From positions 1 through 6,068 of the forward strand of contig DDJS01000147.1 in the NCBI GenBank assembly GCA_002339165.1: 6,068 nucleotides of DNA. The letters are read 5' to 3'. The DNA is from Cellvibrionales bacterium UBA2618 (GTDB lineage: Bacteria; Pseudomonadota; Gammaproteobacteria; Pseudomonadales; Porticoccaceae). Positions 1-6,031 of this stretch are shown here, in pieces. Under the pieces are notes generated by a model. The model ran no database searches and had not been told where the DNA came from. It saw only the letters and a program-made list of their open reading frames with translations. The position numbers and the translations under genes are program-made. The number at the start of each line of letters is the position of its first letter. The first letter of the stretch is position 1.

Positions 1-85
1 AGGCTAAGTAATGGATGGCTAAAACTGCGTAGCAAAGCGAAACGTAGCCAACTGTTACGTGTCCTTGTTTATTTTCTTGTTAGGT
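1..85 (-). repeat. Partial attC recombination site of an integron cassette (continues beyond the left edge)
   Basis: Read on the minus strand, the gene's stop codon is followed at once by a core ACCTAAC (85-79), which fits the R'' consensus RYYYAAC. The next 78 bases fold as a symmetric imperfect hairpin, as attC sites do. TGGCTA (50-45) pairs with TAGCCA (21-16), GTAA (58-55) pairs with TTAC (11-8), and AGG (65-63) pairs with CCT (3-1). The stems are separated by two 4x4 internal loops, and the terminal loop is bases 22-44. The distal R' core (GTTRRRY) would lie left of position 1, so the site is incomplete. Position, orientation and symmetry all agree with an attC. The call is structural, and no related attC was compared. 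Confidence 0.7.
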
Positions 86-89
86 GAAT

Positions 90-548
90 TTATACTTGCA
101 CCATATAGAAACAATTATGCAATGGAATTTCGTCCGGATAATCCGCCATAGAAAAGCCAAGTTTTGTATAAGCTTTGATTGCACTCTTATTGTGCCCTAA
201 TACAAATAGTGAGCACGAGTCAGTTCTTAAATCCGATTTACCCAAAGTACTCAATTGGTTTATCAAGTGGAAAGCAATGCCTTGCCCTCGAAAATTAGGA
301 TTAACAATTAACCTTCCAAGGTGGCACATCCCAAGTCTTAAATGATATTGTCCAAATGCCAATAAATCATCTTCGTTAGAAGTTAACGAAGATGATTTCA
401 AGGTATCAAGGCCTAAGTCACTCTTAAAAGTGCTTAAATTAAATGGATATCTAAAATTTGGGCCAGACCAAATACTTAATTCATCTTCGTTCGAGAACCA
501 AGACATCAATTCAACAAAGTTTTCATCAGAAGGTTGAGTTAAACGCAT
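90..548 (-). CDS. GNAT-family N-acetyltransferase (integron cassette gene)
   Basis: A small soluble acyltransferase of the GNAT fold, predicted to move an acetyl group from acetyl-CoA to an amine; the substrate is unknown. The chain is 152 residues from the ATG. The acetyl-CoA loop RGQGIA lies at about residues 87-92, after the strand HLGRLIVNP, and the later motif AIKAYTKLGF (about 123-132) is the usual motif B helix. No signal peptide or membrane segment is present. A GTG two codons upstream (554) would give 154 residues. The ATG at 548 is preferred because AGGTGA in the cassette core can serve as its Shine-Dalgarno sequence, though the spacing is short. There is no room for a promoter inside the cassette, so expression depends on upstream sequence. 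GNAT enzymes are frequent cassette cargo. Resistance to an aminoglycoside cannot be inferred from these motifs. Confidence 0.88.
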   Translation of the reverse strand: MRLTQPSDENFVELMSWFSNEDELSIWSGPNFRYPFNLSTFKSDLGLDTLKSSSLTSNEDDLLAFGQYHLRLGMCHLGRLIVNPNFRGQGIAFHLINQLSTLGKSDLRTDSCSLFVLGHNKSAIKAYTKLGFSMADYPDEIPLHNCFYMVQV

Positions 549-559
549 ATTCACCTAAC
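549..559 (-). promoter_or_regulatory. Cassette 5' boundary core that also provides a Shine-Dalgarno-like sequence
   Basis: On the minus strand GTTAGGT is the recombination core at the front of the cassette. The overlapping AGGTGA sits just two bases before the ATG at 548. One short stretch therefore appears to serve both site-specific recombination and translation initiation. The short spacing makes the ribosome-binding role uncertain. Confidence 0.5.
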
Positions 560-584
560 ATTTGTATATTGCGCACGCACGTTT

Positions 585-764
585 ACGCGCTTTTGCTGTT
601 TGGGTAAAAGTGCGTTACGAATATGATTTGAAGGGGGTATTGGCATTATTTTCTGATTCCTTTCAGAGCAAAGTGCGCATGCGCGTTTTTGTAACAGACT
701 GACTCAGCGCGCTATTTTCTAATCCCTAGAACGTGAATCCGAATTGGTTTAGTGTAAAGTGCGC
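585..764. repeat. Cluster of AAAGTGCG-type short repeats
   Basis: AAAGTGCG(C/T) occurs at 607-615, 670-678 and 756-764 in the same orientation, and an inverted near-copy ACGCGCTTTT lies at 585-594. The pair 585-594 and 606-615 can form a 10-bp stem with one mismatch around an 11-base loop. The copy at 670 runs into the perfect palindrome GCGCATGCGC. No function is known to me. They could be protein-binding sites or simply a local repeat. Confidence 0.45.
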
Positions 765-780
765 TCAGAATTAAGCAATA

Positions 781-816
781 GGGCAATTAACTGTATATAT
801 GTATAGTTAACTGCCC
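781..816. promoter_or_regulatory. 36-bp near-perfect palindrome with a LexA-like centre
   Basis: The two arms (GGGCAATTAACTGTATAT and its partner) pair over 17 positions with one A-C mismatch and two G-T pairs. Neither side has a T-run, so a terminator is unlikely. The central 20 bases, 789-808, read AACTG-TATATATGTA-TAGTT. This is the CTG-N10-CAG LexA operator layout with an AT-rich alternating spacer, and one of the six key bases differs (TAG for CAG). It lies about 240 bp from the cassette start, on the side where an integron integrase promoter would lie. Another dimeric regulator or a cruciform-type repeat is equally possible. Confidence 0.4.
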
Positions 817-876
817 TTGGATGCGCTGTCATTGGGTACCTTTACTTATTTTATTGAAATAAATATGCCGTCATAA

Positions 877-892
877 AACAAATATATTTGTT
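877..892. repeat. Perfect 16-bp AT-rich palindrome
   Basis: AACAAATATATTTGTT is identical to its own reverse complement. It could be an operator for a dimeric regulator, but no gene starts nearby, so it may be chance in an AT-rich stretch. Confidence 0.35.
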
Positions 893-1230
893 AGATGTGC
901 AGCGGTTAATTCCTGCTAACAGGGTAAAACATCGCCCGTTTTAGTTCACAAAAATGGCGCGCTGACGCTGCGCTTTACCGCGGTGTTTATGCCGGTAAAT
1001 CCAAATCAACTTTAAAATCTCGATCGTGCAGGTTATTGCCTTTGCAGTGCGCATCCAGCGCACCACTATCGACGTCGTTGATGTTACCGTGTATGCAAAG
1101 GGCCCACCGCAATGACCCTTTCTTTTTTGCCGATAGGAAAACCCAGAATCGCCTGACTTGAGCGGTCTCCACTTCGAGAGTAGCGTCCACGCCAATAGAT
1201 GGGCTTGTTGCTGGGGGGTATCACTAATTT

Positions 1231-2193
1231 TCAGAGGTCCTGAATATGCAGCACTATTTTGCCACGCGTTCGACCACTTTCTGACAGCCGATGCGCCTCT
1301 TGCGCTTCGGCTAATTGCATCACGTTAATTTTAGGTATTTGTAACTCGCCGCGCACAAACAGCGGTAACAGCTTCGCTAACATATCGCCATCAGGACGAT
1401 GGTGGATAAATTCAGCCTTAATATCTCGATCAATAATGTCTGCCATGGGGGGTGGTTCATTGTTCATGAAGGCCACACAGCCTCCTGTCTTGGTTAACCT
1501 AATAGCGGTTTCGGCCACCCCTTCGCCCAACAGCGATTCAAGTACCATGTCTAATCCATCTGGTTCTCGCGCAATAATTTCGGTGGCATAGTCAGTCGCA
1601 GTGTGATCAATAACATGATCTGCGCCGAGGCTGGATACATACTCAAAATTTTCTTTTCGGGCAGTGGTATAAACAGTCGCACCTAAATATTTTGCCATGG
1701 GGATGGCCACGCTCCCCACCCCGCCTGCACCTGCCTGAATCAGCACGGTCTGCCCGTCACTCAAATTGGCGTACTCATCTAGCGACTGCCACGCGGTTAG
1801 GCTGATCAGAGGCAGCGCGGCGCCCGTTATAAAAGAGAACTCACGCGGTTTTAGCGCAAGGCAGGACGTCTCTACCGGTACATATTCGGCGTAAGTTCCA
1901 TGTTGAATTGACCAGGTAAAAGCCAAGCCAATGACCTCATCTCCGATGCGCCAATCGCTGACATTTTTGCCTAATTTCACAATGCGCCCAGAGAAATCCC
2001 AACCGGGAACGACCGGAAAAGTGCGTGTGATATATTCTTGAAGTTCACCGTTACGTAATCGTCTGTCGATCGGGTTTACACTGACAGCAGCTACCTGAAC
2101 CAAAACTTGATTGTCTTCAGGCGCTGGGACGGGTAATTTACCGAATTCCAGAACGTCTGGGCCACCATGTGATTTGTAATAAACTGCCTTCAT
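1231..2193 (-). CDS. NADPH:quinone oxidoreductase-like enzyme (zinc-independent MDR superfamily)
   Basis: A cytoplasmic medium-chain dehydrogenase/reductase predicted to use NADPH to reduce quinones or enal/enone compounds; the exact substrate is not readable. The 320-residue length is normal for the family. The N-terminal GroES-like domain (about 1-125) starts MKAVYY and includes VSVNPID and PGWDFSG. The Rossmann domain carries the dinucleotide-binding loop AGAGGVGSVA (about 154-163), followed by GADHVID. The C-terminus AHRLSESGRTRGKIVL is typical of the quinone reductase branch. Alcohol-dehydrogenase zinc ligands and the structural cysteine cluster are absent. The ATG at 2193 is chosen because AAGAAG (2207-2202) stands eight bases before it; a GTG one codon upstream is possible. 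It is divergent from the metallopeptidase gene, with no partner in the same operon. Confidence 0.9.
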   Translation of the reverse strand: MKAVYYKSHGGPDVLEFGKLPVPAPEDNQVLVQVAAVSVNPIDRRLRNGELQEYITRTFPVVPGWDFSGRIVKLGKNVSDWRIGDEVIGLAFTWSIQHGTYAEYVPVETSCLALKPREFSFITGAALPLISLTAWQSLDEYANLSDGQTVLIQAGAGGVGSVAIPMAKYLGATVYTTARKENFEYVSSLGADHVIDHTATDYATEIIAREPDGLDMVLESLLGEGVAETAIRLTKTGGCVAFMNNEPPPMADIIDRDIKAEFIHHRPDGDMLAKLLPLFVRGELQIPKINVMQLAEAQEAHRLSESGRTRGKIVLHIQDL

Positions 2194-2201
2194 CACTCAC
2201 G

Positions 2202-2207
2202 CTTCTT
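2202..2207 (-). promoter_or_regulatory. Ribosome-binding site of the oxidoreductase gene
   Basis: AAGAAG on the minus strand lies eight bases before the ATG at 2193. This supports that start over the GTG at 2196. The match to the full Shine-Dalgarno consensus is only partial. Confidence 0.45.
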
Positions 2208-2396
2208 AATAGCCAACATCTCTGTCAATGAGAATACAATAATGAGTAAAAAATACTAGAGATAAATTGGGCTAAAACGGTCTGCCGCCAATAGAATAGG
2301 CTGAGATTGGTGATTCCAGAAAAACCTATGGGTATGCGTGCGAAGGCCAAAGCAGCCCCCTTAGATTGTGTTTCGCGACATTGATTTACGAATAAG

Positions 2397-3152
2397 ATGT
2401 GTCCAAAACCATACTTTTTACCGTATAACGAGGACTCATTCATTGCAGCAGTCGCTGAACAGCGTCTAAAAAATAAAATGATAGTGTTGCTAATACTGTT
2501 TCTTATCTCATTCGCACCAATGTTTTGGTGTCGTTATGTTTTTCATAAACACGACAAAGTTATGCAAAACATGCCATTTAATGGTTTGGAGTTTGGCAAG
2601 ACAATTCTCAAAGAAGCAGGCATTGGAGACGTCGAAATCGTTAGCACCCCCACTTTCGATCACTATGATGTCAGACATAAAAAAGTCAATGTTCTAGAAA
2701 GCCGTCTCACGCGGCGCAGCCTTACGTCACTGACAATTGTGTGCCACGAAATCGGACATGCAATTCAGCACAATGAAAGCTATAAGCCACTAGAGTATCG
2801 GACAAAAACGATCGAGATAGGCGGTTGGTGCGCGAAATTGATTAGCGGCATATCGTTAATTGCAATGCCGTTCTTGTTATCTATGGGCGGTATGTCAGTT
2901 CTCAAACCCGCCGCAACCCTCTTGGCAGCGATGATAGGGATCGGATTAATTATTCACATCATAACCATCGGAGTTGAGCTGGATGCGAGCTTCAATCGTG
3001 CAATGCCTATCATCAAGCAAAAAATACCCTCTGACTATCACGAAGCATGTCGCTCAGTTTTACTTGCAGCGGCGCTGACTTATGTCGCGGGGGTTGCCAC
3101 AAACTTACTATCGTTGCGTTTCTTTTGGATTTTTCTTTCAAGGCTTACCTAA
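2397..3152 (+). CDS. Membrane-anchored neutral zinc metallopeptidase (YugP/Zn_peptidase_2 type)
   Basis: A predicted integral membrane zinc protease; its substrate is unknown. The longest form has 251 residues. A membrane segment (about 29-46) is followed by a soluble part with DHYD (88-91) and the zinc site HEIGH (117-121), where H117 and H121 bind metal and E118 is the catalytic base. Two or three further hydrophobic segments follow (about 146-163, 171-193, 220-247). E194 in the conserved VELDASFNRA stretch is the likely third ligand. The arrangement of one N-terminal helix, DHYD, HExxH and then ELxAS is that of the YugP family. The first 27 residues are hydrophilic and precede the expected N-terminal helix, so the ATG at 2478 (224 residues) may be the true start. 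Neither start has a clear Shine-Dalgarno sequence. The gene converges on the amidohydrolase. Confidence 0.87.
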   Translation: MCPKPYFLPYNEDSFIAAVAEQRLKNKMIVLLILFLISFAPMFWCRYVFHKHDKVMQNMPFNGLEFGKTILKEAGIGDVEIVSTPTFDHYDVRHKKVNVLESRLTRRSLTSLTIVCHEIGHAIQHNESYKPLEYRTKTIEIGGWCAKLISGISLIAMPFLLSMGGMSVLKPAATLLAAMIGIGLIIHIITIGVELDASFNRAMPIIKQKIPSDYHEACRSVLLAAALTYVAGVATNLLSLRFFWIFLSRLT

Positions 3153-3341
3153 GCTAATGTCGACTAGATGGATCAAATAATAGTAATGATTTCCTGATAC
3201 ACCCTAATAACCAAGCGCGGCTGTTAAATGATCCTATAGTCAGCGTTCGTATCTTGCAAATCGAAAGAGGATAAAAAAAACAACGCTTTAATAACGCTCC
3301 AGACTGGCAGGAACTGGCTAACTTGGCCGCCTTTGAGAGTT

Positions 3342-5084
3342 TTAGCGGTTGTCCGCGAGCGGCGCTAATACCCCCTCAAATACCGTGCCCCAAATCTTGA
3401 TATCTTTGATACGTTTCGGATGAACTTGGTAAGGGTTGGCCTCGAGAATAGTAAAGTCCGCCTTTTTACCTGCTCGAATGGAACCGATTTCGTCCTCGTA
3501 ACCAATGACCCAAGCTGCATTTATGGTAATAGCTCGCAAAGCACTATCGACGCTGACTCTTTCAAGTTCCCCTGTTAAATTACCGTTAAGAGTCACACGA
3601 TTAACGGCCGCGGAAACAAGCGTTAGAGGCTCAAGTGGTGCCATTGGACTGTCAGAGTGCAAAGCAAAAGGCACGCCCAAACGCTCGAGCGAACCAAGTT
3701 TGACCATGTGATTACCTCGATCGGCGCCCAACCAGTGTTCGCTGTACATATCGCTGAGTATAAAATGGTAATAAGGGTTGGCCGAGACCACTGCGCCTAG
3801 TGCTTTTAGTTTACGATTCTGATCTTCAGTGGTGTAGGCAAAATGTTCCAGCACCAAGCGATGGTCTGGCCTTGGCGTATTTTTTTGCAATCGCTTTAGT
3901 AACTTGATCAGTCTTGCGGTACTTCCATCGCCATTAGTGTGCGCGTGTAGCTGGTAGTCAGCATCCCAAAAGGCTTGTGCCCACTCGATAGTTGTTTGCT
4001 CTGGTAACATCCATACACCTTGATGACCATCTATGTAACCGGGATAACCAAACTGAGCTAGCCCACTAAAAATAGCCCCGTCTATCATTAATTTAAAACG
4101 ACGATCTATGCTGACCCGATGGCTGTTGTGTTTACGCCATTGCTCAATTTCTTTTAGCGCACCTTTAATCGATACACCGCGATTAATAAAGTCTGTAATG
4201 ATAGGGGTTAGGATAATACGAGCGGGAGCCTCTGTAGACTCAATGCTATGACGGATCATTGCGATCTCATCGGTAGGATTGCCAAAGACACCAATGCCCA
4301 TATCAAGCGCGGTAGTCACGCCACCCTGATGCACCATGCCAATAAAGTTTTGCATGCCTTGGCCGAACCGCGCCGGATCAAATAGGAATGGCATTTTGGG
4401 GATCAGTACATAGAGACCGTTTTCAAAAAAATGGCCCTTGTCCCAGTCAGCTGACGGGTTATTTTTAACATCCGCCTCGTTGATATCAAGTAATGCCATG
4501 GCGGCATCATTGCCAATAAGTTCATGAAAAGATCGATGCCAAAGCATCACAGCTGTGTCAGGAAACAATTCATTAAGCTGCTGACGGTATAAATCGCCAT
4601 GCCACAAAGGGTGATAGCCCCAACTGATAAATGGAATGGTGCTATCAGTATGTTCAGACACTAATTGTTTGAGTCTCGCGACATAAGCCTCAGACGTCTT
4701 GGCGCCCGGGAACTCCCCAGTGGGTAAGGACCAATCGTCAGGCGCAATAAAAGGGAACTGCGTTAGTACAGCTGGAAGAGATGGATGCACATGGGGCTCG
4801 ATAAACCCGGGCATTATTACCTTATCCTTAAAGCGCGTATCGATGGTAGTAGATTTCTGTTCGATCCAATATGCCAGTGAATCCAATGAGCCGACAGCAA
4901 CAATACGGCCATCAGCGACTGCAACGGCACTGGCACTGGGCAGACTTGGCTCCATAGTGATGATTTTTTTAGCCGTATAAACAACGACATTGGCAACGGC
5001 TTGAGAAGCGTTCGAATGAACAGACCACACCGCTGTTGAGATGAGGAATAGTTGGAAAAAAGTAAACTGAAAAATCGCTCTCAT
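3342..5084 (-). CDS. Exported metal-dependent amidohydrolase (amidohydrolase family 3, YtcJ-like)
   Basis: A 580-residue hydrolase predicted to act outside the cytoplasm on an amide, formamide or similar C-N bond; the substrate is unknown. Residues 1-26 form a signal peptide, with hydrophobic core FTFFQLFLISTAVW and a plausible cleavage after SNA. A small beta domain comes next, and the strand VIMPGFIEPHVHP gives the metal pair H98 and H100. K331 in KLMIDGA is the likely bridging lysine. HAH (380-382), LEH (H414) and HSDSP (D478) supply the remaining metal and catalytic positions. The C-terminus returns to the beta domain with the usual GSIRAGKKADFTILE. All expected residues are present, so it should be active. 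It stands alone. Only about 40 bp separate its start from the IS relic, so its original promoter may have been disturbed. The Shine-Dalgarno match before the ATG is weak. Confidence 0.9.
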   Translation of the reverse strand: MRAIFQFTFFQLFLISTAVWSVHSNASQAVANVVVYTAKKIITMEPSLPSASAVAVADGRIVAVGSLDSLAYWIEQKSTTIDTRFKDKVIMPGFIEPHVHPSLPAVLTQFPFIAPDDWSLPTGEFPGAKTSEAYVARLKQLVSEHTDSTIPFISWGYHPLWHGDLYRQQLNELFPDTAVMLWHRSFHELIGNDAAMALLDINEADVKNNPSADWDKGHFFENGLYVLIPKMPFLFDPARFGQGMQNFIGMVHQGGVTTALDMGIGVFGNPTDEIAMIRHSIESTEAPARIILTPIITDFINRGVSIKGALKEIEQWRKHNSHRVSIDRRFKLMIDGAIFSGLAQFGYPGYIDGHQGVWMLPEQTTIEWAQAFWDADYQLHAHTNGDGSTARLIKLLKRLQKNTPRPDHRLVLEHFAYTTEDQNRKLKALGAVVSANPYYHFILSDMYSEHWLGADRGNHMVKLGSLERLGVPFALHSDSPMAPLEPLTLVSAAVNRVTLNGNLTGELERVSVDSALRAITINAAWVIGYEDEIGSIRAGKKADFTILEANPYQVHPKRIKDIKIWGTVFEGVLAPLADNR

Positions 5085-5103
5085 AATACGTTACTGTAAG
5101 TTG

Positions 5104-5469
5104 TCAGATAAAGCTGAACGTTTGGCCGTCTACTCTAAGAGATGGTTTTGCTGATCGGGTTAATGGTCTTCTTTGATTAGCGTAATGCATTTTTTTGCGC
5201 ATCGCTAAGGTATTTTGTTTAATCAATTCGCGCTGCTCTAATATGCTTTCTTTTCGTCCATAAAACACATCTGCCGGTATTAGGTTATCAAATGTCAGGT
5301 TATTCAAAGATTCGCGATAGCGCTCGTGGTTGTCGTGACTGACAAATCGCTGACGATATTGCTGTAGCTCACCGGGCAGACAATAATTGTTCAGTAAGAT
5401 CTGGTGCTTCATAGATCGATGCTAGACCCTCATCTTGAAGTAGGTAAAGTCTGTTGACCACAATTCATT
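5104..5469 (-). pseudogene. IS3-family transposase orfB remnant with a large internal deletion
   Basis: This is the remains of a DDE transposase. A short piece, NELWSTDFTYFK (from 5469), holds the first catalytic Asp in its DFT motif. Three codons later comes an in-frame TAG (5424-5422), and the same frame continues as HRSMKHQILLNNY and then the C-terminal block NHERYRESLNNLTFDNLIPADVFYGR. In intact relatives well over a hundred residues, including the second Asp and the catalytic Glu region, lie between the DFT and HRSMK blocks, so they have been deleted here. Most of the N-terminal half of orfB is also missing. The open C-terminal part alone (5104-5412, 102 residues) could be mistaken for a small gene. 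The protein cannot be functional as a transposase. Confidence 0.85.
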
Positions 5470-5797
5470 TAGTCCCCGGCTTGGGCGCAGAGATTCTTGA
5501 TTTCATCAGTGGTGGCTTGTCAGACAGTATTACCCGTTCGTCGTTTCTTACCGGCGTCCAAAAACTCTTTTGATCAACGGTAATACAGATTGGCAGTAAT
5601 ACCTTCTCGACGGAAAAATTCAGCAATAATATATTCGCGACAGAGGCCTTCCCACACGATGCGGATCTTCTCTTCGGATGAACATTGTTTGCGGGTGGCT
5701 CGATCCGTTTTCTCAGCAGAGAGTTTGGTTTTTTTGGCATCATCATTTTCCTCTTCGGGTAAACGATGAACTAACGCACTCTCTTAGACAATCAGCC
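5124..5797 (-). mobile_element. Decayed IS3-family insertion sequence
   Basis: It contains the orfA and orfB remnants in order, in about 670 bp, where an intact member is usually about 1.2-1.5 kb. Candidate imperfect terminal inverted repeats share TCTAAGAGA, seen as TCTCTTAGA at 5780-5788 and TCTAAGAGA at 5134-5142, with GGC(T/C)G on the outer side (5793-5797 and 5124-5128). No flanking target duplication is obvious. The right-hand repeat lies inside the open frame of orfB, so the original stop codon was probably lost and the tail to 5104 is read-through. The boundaries are approximate. Confidence 0.65.
5469..5746 (-). pseudogene. IS3-family transposase orfA remnant (frameshift and nonsense codons)
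   Basis: OrfA supplies the helix-turn-helix DNA-binding part of IS3-type transposases. After a GAGG ribosome-binding sequence and three tandem ATGs (5746, 5743, 5740) the frame starts MPKK, then leaves register at a run of seven A (5735-5729). One extra A would restore KTKLSAEKTDRATRKQ, then SSEEKIRIVWEG and REGITANLYYR, which is clear orfA sequence. That restored frame meets TGA at 5576 (where relatives have Trp in YYRWSKEF), TGA at 5522 (where Arg is expected) and TAA at 5471. The first two look like single transitions from TGG and CGA. The apparent 93-residue open frame (5465-5746) is out-of-register translation and not a real protein. Confidence 0.82.
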
Positions 5798-6006
5798 TAT
5801 TATGTCCAACTGGTACTGATGGAATACAGGGCCAATTGCCCTCAGATAGTCGCCTTTTGGCTTTTTAGCTGCACTCTCTCGCTTCTTCGAGGGCATACAC
5901 CAATAGCATATGTCTCGCGTTTACCGGCAATTATGTAGCCCATACGCCGTCATATATAGACGATGTCAATGGACTAAGACGGATAGCAATATTTTATAAG
6001 GTATAA
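5798..6006. other. Intergenic stretch with no recognised gene
   Basis: No convincing reading frame is present. Small hairpins occur, AGGGC-CAATT-GCCCT at 5828-5842 and CGTC-ATATATA-GACG near 5948-5962, but neither has a T-run. A plus-strand open frame over 5678-5938 is antisense to the IS relic and lacks recognisable motifs. Confidence 0.4.
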
Positions 6007-6031
6007 AAAAGCCCTGATAAACAGGGCTTTT
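6007..6031 (-). terminator. Rho-independent terminator, stronger on the minus strand
   Basis: AAAAGCCCTG (6007-6016) and CAGGGCTTTT (6022-6031) form a perfect 10-bp stem around ATAAA. On the minus strand the stem ends in a run of six T; on the plus strand only four T follow. It therefore best serves a minus-strand gene ending at or just beyond the right edge, though it could act in both directions. Confidence 0.8.

Larger units (their letters stand above)
79..559 (-). mobile_element. Integron gene cassette body carrying an acetyltransferase gene
   Basis: An exact 11-bp inverted repeat brackets one gene: GTTAGGTGAAT at 79-89 and ATTCACCTAAC at 549-559. On the minus strand the unit starts with GTTAGGT, fitting the R' consensus GTTRRRY, and ends with ACCTAAC, fitting R''. 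These two cores would pair when the cassette circularises. Only a few bases separate each core from the start and stop codons, which is the usual compact cassette design. No second cassette and no integrase gene are visible to the right of 559, so this is either the first cassette after an attI, a cassette at a secondary site, or a stranded remnant. The outer end of its attC lies beyond the left edge. Confidence 0.7.
560..1230. other. Gene-poor stretch between the cassette and the oxidoreductase gene
   Basis: No reading frame here shows a recognisable domain. Open stretches exist at 941-1195 on the minus strand in two frames, and also on the plus strand across the same bases, with no clear ribosome-binding site and unconvincing composition. 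The left half carries repeated AAAGTGCG motifs and strong palindromes, listed separately. This is where attI and an integrase gene would be expected relative to the cassette, but I see no tyrosine-recombinase motifs in either strand. The bases at 900-1230 are richer in GC than the AT-rich 820-900 stretch and may have a separate origin. Confidence 0.5.

Noticed and set aside
941..1195. 84- and 67-residue minus-strand open frames
   Set aside because: They overlap in different frames, have no clear ribosome-binding site and no recognisable domain, and a plus-strand frame is open over the same bases. They are treated as probable noncoding sequence.
820..1230. Possible integron integrase gene beside the LexA-like site
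   Set aside because: I read the plus strand in this range and found early stop codons and no tyrosine-recombinase motifs.
1259..1591. 110-residue plus-strand open frame
   Set aside because: It lies entirely antisense to the well-supported oxidoreductase gene.
2197..2396. Promoters for the divergent gene pair
   Set aside because: A TTGACA occurs on the minus strand near 2226, but no -10 lies at a suitable distance, and the plus-strand candidates were equally weak.
2225..2443. 72-residue minus-strand open frame
   Set aside because: It overlaps the 5' part of the metallopeptidase frame on the other strand and has no domain or good start signal.
3153..3341. Terminator between the convergent genes
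   Set aside because: A run of eight T occurs on the minus strand near 3275, but the bases before it are direct repeats (AGCGTT) and do not form a stem.
4699..4980. 93-residue plus-strand open frame, and a smaller one at 3505-3711
   Set aside because: Both are antisense to the amidohydrolase, whose protein motifs are clear.
5465..5746. 93-residue minus-strand open frame
   Set aside because: It is the out-of-register reading of the orfA remnant after the A7 run. The true transposase sequence is in the neighbouring frame.
5678..5938. 86-residue plus-strand open frame
   Set aside because: It is antisense to the IS relic and its flank and has no recognisable motif.
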